Shown here: in pieces, positions 20,760-32,104 of the stretch
Layout of the letters: each line of letters starts with the position of its first letter
Numbering within the stretch: the first letter of the stretch is position 1
Assembly: GCA_033439255.1 (NCBI GenBank)
Contig: CM065878.1
Location: 186,001 to 250,000, forward strand
Reading direction: 5' to 3'
DNA: 64,000 nucleotides
Source of the DNA: Hericium rajendrae
Taxonomy: Eukaryota; Basidiomycota; Agaricomycetes; Russulales; Hericiaceae
Made by a program: the position numbers and the translations under genes
Notes under the pieces: generated by a model
What the model was told of the DNA's origin: nothing
The model's input: only the letters and a program-made list of their open reading frames with translations
The model's database searches: none

Positions 20760-22665
20760 CTCCCCTCGTTCCCCTATACCTTCCCCTCAAGGCATCAGAA
20801 GACGAATTAACAGACGAACAAAGGGCACATCGTCACTACCTAGAGGAGGATCAAGCAACCCCTTACCGAATTTGTAGAATCAAGGCATGGCCAAAACTCT
20901 ACACTTACGACGAAGCAGCAGACCTCCTTTACTACAACAAGGAATTGACATACCACGACGAAGACGGCAAACTCATAAGGATCTGGAGGAAAGGAAAGAA
21001 AATTGCTTCGACCAAGGAAAATGCCCCAGCAGAGTTCTTCAGAACAAACTATCTACGTGAAGGAGAATGACACAAGCAGATAGTCCAACAATCTGGGCGG
21101 GTACTCCTCTCTACTCTGACATTCCCTAGGACTGAATTGTCTGTCTACCTCTATGATGATATCAATAAGATCTACTACCAGTTTGACCATGAGACACACC
21201 AATTCTATATCCTATACGGAACAACTAGGGATGCCTCAATCCAGGAAGAACAGATCGACCTTGTCAGACCTGTCACCTATCACGACTCCTACCCCACCTT
21301 TTCCTACACTGATCCTAGGATCAGTGAAACCCCAGCCGGTGAACTTGAGGAACTCCAGAGTTCTAGAGCAGCATCTCCCATCGACCCCTCCATCTCCCTA
21401 CCTTCCATCCCAGACCCCATCACCGAAACACCGGTTCCTCTACCCAGGACATCCAATCCTAAAGAAAACCCAGACAGCAACTCTGAACCCTCTGATAGCT
21501 CTCCCCTCACAGCAAGAACCATTAGCAGACCCATCCTTGAGCCCTTCAATCCAACACCAGACCCTGCACTCTGCCCATTACCCTTCACCACAGACCCAAC
21601 CCACGACCTCTTGGGACTCGGAGATCTCCAGAGGACTACTAACCCAGCAGACAGTGACAGTGATGAAGAAGATGAGATGGCAAAGGGTCCGGATGTCAAT
21701 AAGCCGACGCCTTTCATGGGTGTTCGCACCAAGCTCAAGGAGTTCATCAGCCAATGCAAACTCCATTTCAAACTTAAACCTGACTGATTCCCCGATGCAG
21801 CCACACAAATCTACTTCGCCCTCTCCTACATCCAGGGAGGTACTGCAGGACCCTGGGCAGCCAAGTACTTCGACCAACTTGATGAACTCAAGGAAGATGG
21901 GAAAGAAGCCCTCGCATGGGCCAAGTTTGAAGCAGACCTCCGCAAGCAGTTCGGAGAGATCCATGCAGCAGAATCTGCACTCTTTGACATCCAATGCCTC
22001 AGGCAGGGAAACAGGAGTGTCAATGAATACACCACCACTTTTAACATGTTGGCCAACATCTCCCTCCTTAATGATGTGGGACTCATCAGTGCCTACAAGA
22101 AAGGCCTTAATAGCAAGATCTCAAAGCAGATAACTATTGCAGAGAATCCTCCAAAGACCCTTCTTGATTGGCAGGATCGAGCCACCACCCTGGACATGCA
22201 TCTTCGAGAAAGCCGTTCAGACCAGGATCAAACCAAGGGAAGAGGAAGTTTCTTATATCCCAACCAGCTGTTGGAAACACTCTCCAAGGACCTGCGATGC
22301 CGCTCAGACATAGACTCGGCCAAAGTCTTGGTTGGGGCATTCCAACGTCATCCCGGAAAGTACCAAGGCCCTCGTCTGTCTCCAGAAGAGCGTGAACGTT
22401 GCCGCGCCAACAATCTCTGCTACAAGTGTGAAGGAGCAGGCCATGTTGCAATGTTCTGTTGCAACCAGAATGGACAACCCTCCTCTATCAGAGCTACAGC
22501 AGGAGGATCGGTCAATGCCAGGAACACCAAGATAGAAACCCCTACTCCTCTCTTCACAATGGCTCGAGCCATGCAACAGATGAATGAGTCCAACTTGCAA
22601 GAAGCTTGGACCCTCATGCAAGCCGCCCTCAACCTTGAAGTACCTGAAGACCAAGAGGGTTTTTA
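20760..22665 (+). pseudogene. gag of the chromovirus
   Basis: Encodes the capsid/nucleocapsid polyprotein. The frame runs from about 20760 through 22665 with TGA stops near 21068 and 21785. Order: N-terminal charged domain (YLEEDQATPYRI), proline/serine-rich linker, retrotransposon gag core (ALAWAKFEADLRKQFGEIHA near 21914; QCLRQGNRSVNEY) and a CCHC zinc knuckle CYKCEGAGHVAMFC (22421-22462). Both stops are TGA in arginine-type positions. Confidence 0.85.
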
Positions 22666-22743
22666 GAGCGTCCTCATGCCACGACGTCATGGAGGACAAA
22701 AGGTCTGCAAATTGCTTCTCCGAATCATTTTGATATACTCTCG

Positions 22744-23300
22744 ATGCCAGATGATGATGTTTCAATGGACTCTTATTTACCGAATTGGCTGGCCAATTTA
22801 CACATATCCTCATTGAAATATAATGGTTCTCCATCCATCCGCATTATCATCACAATTTTAGGAAAACAACAAAACATCGCTGTTAAAGGCCTGGTGGACA
22901 GTGGAGCCACAGGCATTCTTATCAACTGGAGGATTGTCAACCAGTATCACATCAAGACGATTCCCCTCATGAAACCTATCCCAGTCAAAAATGTCGATGA
23001 CTCGAAAAATGCCCTTGGTCAAATTACCCATTACTGTGTCTTATGCATTGGAATCAAGGGACCCAGCAATGCAACACACACAGAGAAGACATGATTTTAC
23101 ATCACAGATTTAGGACAAGATGACATTATCTTAGGAACTGACTGGCTGTGAGAACACAACCCCAACATCAATTGGGAACAAGACCAGCTTGTACTAGAAC
23201 GATGCCAACATAAGTGCCATATAACCAATGGACCAGTCCGAGTCAACAAATGGATACACTACCATTCACCCAATGACCCCGGTGGGAAGCAGCCAGAAAA
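22744..23300 (+). pseudogene. Aspartic protease domain
   Basis: Cleaves the polyprotein in intact relatives. The active-site motif VDSGATG (22897) and the ILGTDWL segment (near 23128) are visible; TGA stops interrupt at 23092 and 23149. The following 23.3-24.1 kb stretch is a degenerate linker with several frame changes. Confidence 0.8.
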
Positions 23301-24099
23301 ATAGCTCACTGCCTATTCAGTTCATTCGACACTCAGGCTGCTGCCCTCCCTCACCCTTGCTATATCTTGCTCTCTTCCTGCATGATCCAACATCATCCTT
23401 CGCTATGCTCTCGACCTCCTCGACCTCATCGTCACTCCCCACACTGCTGCCACTCAGGGATCCAGGCTCGGTGTCTGCAGCAACATCCGTCACACACCCC
23501 GTCGAAAACCCTACCAATGATGCCTCATCCTCCCAACCTCGCCACAAGGTCCATCTATAAGATGCGAAATTGAACGGATCATCTCCATGAATGGCAAGTC
23601 GACCCAAGAATACACCCTGGAAGTGAAGAGGAGGACCATCAGGAGGAACTGCTCTGACACCCTGCTGTATGCCCAACCGCCAACTGTGGATCCAGTCACA
23701 AAAATGGGCCCAAAGTACTTCCTCCTCTGCCACCAGATCATCTTGAGATGTCTCAATGTGATAGAAGACAGCTACCACTACCATTAACATTGGAACAGAT
23801 AGCAAAAGCTGACACTCACATTGCTGGGCAGCAAACTCCGGAGTCTCCACGGGACGCAGATTCAATGTCTGAGGCATCAACATGTGACTCAGGTTTTGCA
23901 TTGCTATCTCCGCCCTCCCCTTGTGTAAACGATGTGGCGACAGAGCAAAAGGAAAGTTCCAACCGTGATACCCTGCGAAACGACCATATCGCCACCCAGG
24001 ATACCATACAGGACCAGAACGATGATCAGGAGACACAGCAATGTAACGACATTCATCCAGGTGTAGTGAAGAGGACATGGAGAGTGAAGACCTTCCAAA

Positions 24100-25904
24100 A
24101 GCACAGGCGCACACCTCTTGTACCTACTCGGAGGATCTGAAAAATGCAAATTTGAAACACCACATGGTTACCATCTCTACATTGCCCAGATTTCACAGAA
24201 GATGCCGATGAATCCATCATGCCAATTCCCACAGATTGGTCCATCAAGGGTCTTGGCATCTCCAACCCTGATGATGATTTTGATTGCATTCTCAATCCAG
24301 CATTACCCGATGACATGGTATTCTGCATTAATTGCACTGTGACCAATGCCCAAGAACTTGCTGCTGCCTTTGCTAGTAAGCAGAAGACCTGGACTTTAGA
24401 CCAAATGATCCCACAGGAATACCGGGAATTTTGTGATGTCTTTGAGGAAAAAGCATCAGAATGACTGCCCACAAGAAGACCATGGGACCATGCCATTGAC
24501 CTCAAACCAGATGTCAAGCCACATTCTGCCAAGATCTACCCAATGGCCCCACATGAGCTCAAGGAACTTGACAAGTTTCTAGAAGAAAATCTCTGCAAGA
24601 GGTACATTCGAGAATCTAAATCTCCTTGGGCTGCCCCATTCTTTTTCATATCCAAGAAAGATGGCAAACTCCGACCAGTTCAAGACTACCGAGAGCTCAA
24701 CAAAAGGACCATACGCAACGAATACCCCTTACCGCTCATCAGTGAACTTGTTGATAAACTCAAAGAAGCCAAAGTATTCTCCAAGTTTGACCTACGATGG
24801 GGGTACAACAATGTTCGCATCAAAGAAGGTGACGAACACAAGGCCACCTTTCGTTGCAACCGAGGACTATTTGAACCCACAGTCATGTTCTTTGGACTGA
24901 CCAACTCCCCAGCCACATTTCAGGCAATGATGAATGCTCTGTTCAAAGACCTGATCGATGATGGCAAGGTTGTTATCTACATGGACGATATCCTGGTCTT
25001 CACCGAAACACTGGAAGAACATCGCCGGATTGTACGCCAAGTCCTTACCAGATTGCGCAACAATGATCTGTTCCTCAAACCGGAGAAATGCACATTTGAA
25101 AAAGCAGAAGTCAAATACCTTGGCCTGATCGTCTCTCACAACCAGCTCCACATGGACCCAGTCAAAGTGGATGGTGTTATTCAATGGCCAGAACCCCATA
25201 CAGTCAAACAGACCCAGTCATTCCTGGGTTTTGGCAACTTCTATTGCCAGTTCATACAATATTTTTCTAAAGTTGCCAAACCACTCTTTGAGCTCACAAA
25301 GAAGACTCATGCCTGGCAATGGACTACCGAATGTCAAAAGGCCTTTGATGCACTCAAAACAGCCTTTACCACCTCTCTGGTACTTGTCATGCCAGACTAT
25401 GACAAACCCTTTTATGTTGAATGTGATGCATCAAATTTTGCAACAGGTGTAATACTGTCTCAACAGGGCCCAGACAATCAATGGCACCCAATTGCATATT
25501 ATAGCAAGTCTCTCAATGATGCCGAGCGTAACTATAACATCTATGACAAAGAGCTCCTTGCCATCATCCGTGCCCTGGAAACCTGGTGCCATTATCTAGA
25601 AGGCCATCCCCATCTGATTGAGATCTGGACAGATCACAAAAACTTTGAATACTTCCGAACAGCCCGAAAACTCAACCATCGTCAGGCCCATTGGAGTCTC
25701 TTCCTTACCAGATTTGAATTCACTATCATGCATAAACCTGGCTCCTCCAACAAATCTGACAGTCTGTCCCGGCATCCAGACCATAAAGCAGGGGTGGAAA
25801 ATGACAACTCCGACTGTGTCCTGCTGGAACCTCAATTTTTCCAAATTCGAGCTACAGGATGCAGAAGTGTAATCAGTCTTGGAGACAAAACACTCTTGAA
25901 GTGA
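24100..25904 (+). pseudogene. Reverse transcriptase and RNase H
   Basis: A 453-codon open stretch (24543-25904) carries the RT motifs SPWAAPFFFISKKDGKLR, SKFDLRWGYNN, FGLTNSPATFQ, the catalytic YMDDIL (24979) and YLGLIVS, then RNase H with DASNFATGVILS and TDHKNFEYF. An upstream segment (KPWDHAIDL type) is split off by TGA at 24463, and TGA at 25902 ends the block where KRIRD would be expected. It copies element RNA into DNA in intact relatives. Confidence 0.93.
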
Positions 25905-25931
25905 ATCAGAGACTGCACAGAACACGACAAC

Positions 25932-27903
25932 ATTAGGGTAGTACACAGTGCGCGCTGCAAGCTCGATGCAACGCGCGATGCACTCGCGATGCAAAAGCTC
26001 GATGCACTCGCGGCAGACCACGGCATGCCCCGTCGGAGTCCGAATTTTCCGAATTCGGAAGTTGGCGCTCAGTGCGGCGCGTCGTGCCGTGTCCTGTCCC
26101 GCATTGAGTCCCTCTCATCGATAACCTCTTTCTCCCTTGCAACTCTTCCTCTTCACAATGCCTACAACCAGTGACCACTTACAAGAGGCTGATGCTCTTA
26201 CATAAGCCTTTATGGTGAACCACATCGCAGAATTAGAGGCCCGAGAGCTCCTAGATGATTATGATGATAGCTCAGATTCATCCTCTTCATCTTCCTCATC
26301 TTCCTCATCTGATGAGGATATTCCATCTCTCCAACAACACTATATTGAAGCTATGGGTGCTCTTTTCTCAGAACATTACATCAATGAGAGAAGAACAGTT
26401 GCAAAGACAGATGCCAACATGCGATTACTTCTTGATGAATACCGATACACTCGGCCAGAGATCTTCCGTTCATATCTCCATATTACCCCAGAGTGCTTTG
26501 ACTTGCTGGTCTCAACTATCAAAGATCATGCAGTCTTTCATAACAACTCATCACAAGATCAAATGCCTGTTGAAGAGCAGGTTGCAATAGCTTTGTATCA
26601 ATTTGGTCACTTCGGAAATGCTGGTATGTACTAGTCATGTCATCTTAAGATTCTTCTCTGATAAGCAGCCTTTTGATAGCTAGTACCATGAAGGTTGCTT
26701 TGCACTTTGGAGTGGCATTTGGCATGGTGCGCAAAGCAACTACACATGTTATGGAGGCATGCAACTCTGCAGATTTTCGAGCATCTGCATTGCAGTGGTC
26801 AAGTGCTGAAGCTAAAGAAAAGGCAAAGGAATGGGTTGGCGAGACATCCTGTCCAGCTTGGAGAGATGGGTGGCTCATGGTTGATGGGACACTTGTTCCA
26901 CTATTTCAAAGGCCAGCATTCTTTGGAAATACCTGGTTTGACTGCAAGCATAATTACTCAATCAATGTTCAGGTTTTTATTTTTAATACCTCTTTCATTT
27001 ACTTGATGCTTATTAATTGTAATAGCTTGTCTCTACACCAGACTACCAAATTATTGATTACTTTGTAAGCATGCCAGGAAGCCAGCATGGCGAGAGACTC
27101 ATGTCTATCAGAATCACAGAATGTTGCTGGAGGAGGATGAGTGGGTATGGGCAGACTCTGCATATCCACTTCGTAAATGGGTTCAAGCCCCATACAAATC
27201 GTATGTATTTATGTTTGGCTTGCATTTTTTATTTCTAATTTTTATCATCAGCCCCAAAAAGGACACACCGCAAAACACAAGATACAACTATCATTTGTCA
27301 CGTGTTCGTATCCAATCTGAGCACTGTGTAGGATGACTCAAAGGTTGCTGGGGCTCCCTCAAAGGCTTACACCTTTGGGTCGACAAGGAGAAACATCTGG
27401 AGTATGCATCACTCTGAATTCAGACTTGCATCAATTTGCATGCCTTTGCACTGAAGGCAGAAGACCAACAGGATATCACAAGAGAAGGGTTCTTTCAGGA
27501 AGGACAGAAATATATGGAAGAGCAAAGAGTGATGGAGGAACAATGGAGAGAAGAGCTACAAGAATTGGAGCAGCAGGAGGAAGAGGCAAATGAAGAGGAC
27601 ATTGAACTAATGTATGGGAAGCTAGAACGAGAAGAGTTGAAGGTAGCACTATTTAATTATCTAGAAGGAGAGGAGTAGATGGGCTCAAGTATATTAACAT
27701 GAAATTTTCAAAAGACGTGCAGAAACAAACAGACGAGACACGATGCGGCACGATGTGCTGCGCTGAGCGCCAACTTCCGAATACGGAAAATTCGGACTCC
27801 GACGGGGCATGCCGCAGTCTGCCGCGAGTGCATCGAGCTTTTGCATCGTGAGTGCATCGCGCGTTGCATCGAGCTTGCAGCGTGCACTGTGTACTACCCT
27901 ATT
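25932..27903. mobile_element. PIF/Harbinger element, 1,966 bp (25935-27900), with ATT duplication
   Basis: TIRs of about 145 bases begin AGGGTAGTACACAGTGC at 25935 and mirror 27900. The flanks carry ATT at 25932-25934 and 27901-27903. Removing the element and one ATT restores the chromovirus frame (EHDNI-VTTAMET), which fixes the ends. Three-base duplications are typical of PIF/Harbinger. Confidence 0.92.
26212..27678 (+). pseudogene. Harbinger transposase (HARBI1-like DDE nuclease)
   Basis: Catalyses excision and insertion in intact relatives. ATG 26212, acidic serine-rich N-terminus, then introns at 26624-26683, 26974-27025, a frame change near 27062, and 27201-27252. The DDE pattern is visible: VDGTLVPLF (26881, first D), WVWADSAYPL (27143, second D), IQSEHCVG (27311, E). 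A TGA at 27334 directly follows HCVG, where relatives usually continue, and the C-terminal coiled EEQWREELQELEQQEEE region follows. The TGA and the frame change near 27062 mark it as probably inactive, though an unseen intron could remove the latter. Confidence 0.82.
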
Positions 27904-28365
27904 GTAACTACAGCAATGGAAACTATTCTGAACACAGGCCCTCAATCCATCACCAAAGGACTACAGGAATGGAACCTAGAAGATGGCCTTATCCTGTTTA
28001 GAGGAAAAGTCTACATTCCTAAAGACCTTCAACTGCACCGTGACATCATCAAATCCCACCATGATTCACTAGCTACAGGTTATCCTGGATGATGGAAAAC
28101 CTATGAACTGGTTCAGTGCAACTATTGGTGGCCAGGAATGTCTAACTTCATCAAAAGCTATGTTACAGGATGTGCCATCTGCCAGTCGACCAAAAATAAC
28201 ACCCATCTCACCTATGTTCCTGTACAACCCACCGAGAAACCATCACAACCTTGGGAATACACCACCACCGACTTCGTAACAGATCTACCAGAAGTCCGTG
28301 GATTTGACTCCATCAATGTAGTGGTAGACCAATTTTCTAAAGCCATCATCATCTCACCCTGCTGG
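27904..28365 (+). pseudogene. Chromovirus integrase, N-terminal part
   Basis: Continues pol after the Harbinger insertion. The HHCC zinc motif is visible: H in SHHDSLATGYPG, then CAICQSTKNN (near 28171). The catalytic core begins with TTDFVTDLP (first D, 28270) and VVVDQFSKA. TGA at 28090 replaces the residue after YPG. N2 interrupts the frame after SPCW at 28367. Confidence 0.88.
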
Positions 28366-28792
28366 AACATCTGGAAAAAGTGTCCACACTACTTTAGCCT
28401 ACAGTAGAAAATATGGTCTACAGTAGCTATAATAGATCATATATTTTCTGTAGCATCTGTTGATAGGTGGGTCTCTATTACAACTACAGGTAGCCATCTG
28501 TAGCCATCTGTAGTGATCGGTAGCAGTCTGTAGATGGTATATCTACTATAGCTTATGTTAGCTACTGTAGCTTATGTTAGCCACTGTAGCTTATGCTAGC
28601 TACTGGAGTGCTATATTGCAGTATGTGAGATTCAGTATAATATATAATCCACAATAGTCCCTCATATCACCTCTCCAACAATATATCATGCAAAACATTT
28701 TAATTTGGCCAGTTACAACTGTACACTAATAGTACTGATACATAAAATCTCCCCCTCTATATTCTTCTATACCCACAGCACCCAGTGCCTCG

Positions 28793-28826
28793 TGGGAACT
28801 GTTTTGATGTAGCAAAACAGTTCCCA
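28793..28826. repeat. Hairpin A of N2
   Basis: TGGGAACTGTTTTG-loop-CAAAACAGTTCCCA, stem 14 bases. Inverted equivalent of 31713-31748. Confidence 0.8.
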
Positions 28827-29910
28827 TGCACTGCAGGAGGCAGCATGGGCATGCAGGAGTCAGCGGGAGCAGGTGCGAGTCGGCGTGGGTGCATGGGCAC
28901 CGGCATGGGCATGCTGGAGTCAGCACGGGCATGCAGGCATTGGTGCAGGAGCATGCAAGTTGGCAGGGATGCGGGGCATTGGCGCATGTGCATTCGAGTC
29001 GGTGCGTGCATGTAAGAGGTGGCATGCGGGAGTCGGCACAGGTGGGTGGGAGAGGATGGGAGCGTGCAGGAGGCAGCACAGATGCGGGGGAATCGGTGCA
29101 GGCGCGTGGGCATTGGCATGGGTGCCGGAGGCAGCAGAGGCACGCGGGAGGCAGTGCCAGTGTTCAGAAGTCGGTGTCGACGGGGAGAGGCAGTAGGAGC
29201 ACGTGGGAGGCGGTGGGAGCACGCAGGAGGTTGCAAGGGCGCGCGGGAGGCCTCGAGGGCGCAAGGGAGGGCGGCGGTGCGCGGGAGGCGCCACGAGTGC
29301 GCGGGACGCGGCGAGGGCATGCAGCAGCAACGCACGGGAGGCAGCGGCAGTGCGCTCAAGGCAGCGGGGAGGTGCGAGAGGCCGAGGGCATGCACGAGAG
29401 GCCGCAGGAGGCCGCGGGCGTGCGCTGGAGGCCGTGGAGGCACGCGGAAGGTGGCACGGGCATGCGGGAGCCGTAAGGGCACGCAGGAGGCTGTAGGGGT
29501 GCGCGGGAGGCTGTAGGGGCGCGCGAGAGGCTGCAGGGGTGTGCTGGAGGTGGTGAGCATGCACTGGAGGTGGCAAGCACGCACTGGAGGTGGCGAGGGC
29601 GTGCGGTGGTGTGTGGGAGGTGGCGGCGGTGCACAGGAGGCGGCGAGGACACATGGGAGGCAGCGAGGGCGCACTAAAGGCCATGAGGGCATGCTGGAGG
29701 CCGTGAAGGCACACGGAAGGCAGCAGAGGCGCACTGGACGCCGAGAGGGTGTGCGGCGGCGTGTGGGAGGCGGTGGCAGCATGCAGGAGGCGGCGGCAGT
29801 GCGCAGGAGGTGGTGGTGTGCTTTGGAGGCGGCAAGGATGTGCGGGAGGTGGCGAGGGTGCGAGTGAGTTGGTGGGAGCATGCGGGATGCGGCGACAACC
29901 TGTGGAGTAC
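28827..29910. repeat. GC-rich array 1 of N2
   Basis: About 1.1 kb of degenerate 12-15 base units of the form GC(A/G)(G/C)GAGGC(A/G)GC..G on the plus strand. Open frames up to 398 codons arise on both strands from lack of stops. The reverse-complement array follows at 30494-31712. Confidence 0.75.
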
Positions 29911-29915
29911 AAAAT

Positions 29916-29949
29916 GAGAGTATTGCTCGTGGTGTTGAGCGATACTCTC
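29916..29949. repeat. Hairpin B of N2
   Basis: GAGAGTATTGCTC-loop-GAGCGATACTCTC; one G-T pair in a 13-base stem. Same family as 9481-9513 and 30461-30493. Confidence 0.8.
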
Positions 29950-30460
29950 TCAATTAGTATAATAAAGCTACAATAAAACTATAGCCACACACCTGTACTC
30001 TCAGCCCAGCAGGGATGAAAAAAAGACACTTAAGAGAAAAGTTCCCAGGTGAGGAACAAGTGGGTAGGTGGAAGAAGATGATGAGGTGGCAAACACGGAC
30101 AGGGACTTGTGTGCACATGTGTTGTGCACGGAGTTGCGCGGCCCGATGCATTTTTGTTGACCATATATGGGCAATAAAACAGCACGGCGCGCACCGGGCC
30201 GTGCCTGCAACATTTCGACTTCGAACAAAAAAAAATGCGGGGGCGCGTGGAAAATGTTTGGCTGCAGCCAAACACGTCCCACGCTCCATTTTTTTACTCT
30301 AAGTCATTGCTCAGAACAGTGAAAGGTGCGTGTCCGTCCACCAAATCATCACTCACACACCTTTTACAGGTACCGTAAATGGTGCTCACTACAGGACAGG
30401 CCAAAGAGGGCCGTATGGTGTGTAAATAAAAATCTTACGCCCTTACTTCGCACTAATGCA
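29950..30460. other. Spacer between the inverted N2 arrays
   Basis: Half a kilobase with no gene. It contains a further hairpin near 30246-30283 (TGTTTGGCTGCAGCCAAACA core, flanked by TGG/CCCAC), whose GCTGCAGC centre is shared with hairpin A', and a palindromic TTGACCATATATGG stretch near 30158. Confidence 0.5.
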
Positions 30461-30493
30461 GAGTGTATCGCCCGTTATACGGGCGATACTCTC
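30461..30493. repeat. Hairpin B' of N2
   Basis: GAGTGTATCGCCCGT-loop-ACGGGCGATACTCTC; relative to 9481 the stem bases GCTCG/CGAGC have become GCCCG/CGGGC on both arms, a compensated change. Upstream GCACTAA is shared with the N1 copy. Confidence 0.8.
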
Positions 30494-31712
30494 ATTTTTT
30501 GCCTCTCGTTCACACCACGGTGCTCATGCACCCACGGCCTCCTCCACAAGTTGCACCGCTACCCCCACTTCTCCACGTCCATGCTGTCTTGCGCCCGCTG
30601 CTCTTGTTTCCTCTGCACCTACCGCCTCCCGCATGCTGCTGCTGCCTCCCGTGCGCCCTCAAGGCCTCCAGCGCGCTGCCGCTGCCTCCCGCACGTCGCT
30701 GCATGCCCTTGCAGCCTCCAGTACACCCGTGTCACCTCCTGCACGCTCTCGTTGCCTCCTGCGCACCCGTGCCATCTCTCGCATGCCCCCACCGCCTCCT
30801 GCACACTGCTCCACACCCTTGTGGCCTCCAGCGCATGCTTACTGCCCCCAGTGCGCCCCAGCGGCCTCCCGCGTGCCCCCACAGTCTCCAGCGTGCCCTC
30901 ATGGCCTCCCGCGGCCTCCTGCACGCCCCTGCGGCCTCCCAAGCACCCCACCGCCTCCCGCGTGCCCCCGCGGCCTCCTGTATGCCCTCGCCACCTCCCG
31001 CACGCCGCCGCATGCCCTCGCTGCCTCCAGCGCACCCCTGCGGCCTCTCGCGCGCCCCTATAGCCTCCCGCGTGCCCCTACAGCCTCTCACACACCCCTA
31101 CAGCCTCCCGCGCGCCCATGCTATCTCCTGTGCACCCGCGCCGGCTCGCGCATGCCCGCGTCACCTTCCACACATTCGCGCCAGTTCGTGCATGTCCCCG
31201 TTGCCCCGTGCATGCCCGTGCCATCTCCTGTGCGCCTCCGTTGCCTTGCGCATGCCCCCATTGCCTCCCACGCACCTGCGCCATCTCCCGCATGCCTGCG
31301 CTGTCTCATGCACGTCCACGCTGTCTTCCCCACACCAGTGCTGCCTCCCCCGTGCTGCTGCCGCCTCCCTCCATGTGCTGCGCGTTGCCTCACGCATGCC
31401 GGTGCCATCTTTGCACTGGCTCATGCATGCCGGCGCTGTCTCGCCCCTGCTACCTCCCGCATGCTGGCGCCATCTCCTGTGCATCTACGCCATCTCCCCC
31501 ACACTGGTGCCATCTCCCCCACACTGGTGCCATCTCCCGCGTGCCTGCATTGCCTCCTGCACACCCGCGTTGCCTCCCGCATGCCCACACCACCTTGCCC
31601 GCACACCTGCTGCCTTGCTTGCATCAATGCCCAGCTGCGCATGCCTGTGCCCAGTCCCTCCAGCCCATGCCAAGTTGTGCATGCTCCCACTGACTCCCCA
31701 TGGATGCAAAAT
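30494..31712. repeat. GC-rich array 2 of N2
   Basis: Pyrimidine-rich reverse complement of array 1 (GCCTCC(C/A)GC units). Open frames up to 465 codons (30456-31853) are rejected as genes because they span the hairpins and every phase is open. Confidence 0.75.
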
Positions 31713-31748
31713 GTGGGAATTGTTTTGCTGCAGCAAAACAGTTCCCAC
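31713..31748. repeat. Hairpin A' of N2
   Basis: GTGGGAATTGTTTTG-CTGCAG-CAAAACAGTTCCCAC, a 15-base stem with one mismatch. Confidence 0.8.
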
Positions 31749-32104
31749 GCTCCGCTCAGATATTTTGAAGGAGACACATTAGAATTTTGTACATTAGATC
31801 ATATTTGTAACTACTGTAAGTCCAATGAGAATTATTGTGAACATTCATTGTGAAATCAAAGGATGATTTGGGCATTTAAGCATGCTTTTGAGAGTGTAAA
31901 ATAGCTCAGAGCAAACATTTTATTTTTGTGATCTACCAGTGCTACAGGATGTACGGTAGCTGCAGTTCTGACTTTGTAAGATTGCCGGGCCTCCGGATAT
32001 CAAACCGGCAGCTTATGGTAGCCAAAGCTTGGTTACTATAGCCAAGGCTCGGCTACTGTAGCCATACCTCGGCTATCACCCAAGAAACCATTTTTCCTGA
32101 TGAA

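Larger units (their letters stand above)
28368..32102. mobile_element. N2: non-autonomous TIR element with two inverted hairpin-capped GC arrays
   Basis: Left end CAT CTGGAAAAAGTG (28368) and right end CATCAGGAAAAATGG (minus strand from 32102) are imperfect TIRs. AA flanks both sides (28366-28367, 32103-32104); removing the element and one AA restores the integrase frame (SPCW-KDIDADG). Subterminal CTACAGTAGC-type units occur at both ends (28400-28610 and 31950-32080). The interior is an inverted pair of arrays: hairpin A, array, hairpin B, spacer, hairpin B', array, hairpin A'. No transposase is present. Confidence 0.78.

Noticed and set aside
21153-22133. 326-codon frame overlapping gag
   Set aside because: Gag core and zinc knuckle lie in the other frame.
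28757-29953. Open frames up to 398 codons on the minus strand (Pro/Ser/Ala-rich)
   Set aside because: The GC array is open in nearly all phases on both strands; no domain, no start context, and the frame crosses hairpins.
30456-31853. 465-codon Pro/Ala/Cys-rich frame
   Set aside because: Starts inside hairpin B' and runs through hairpin A'; it is repeat-composition, with parallel open frames.
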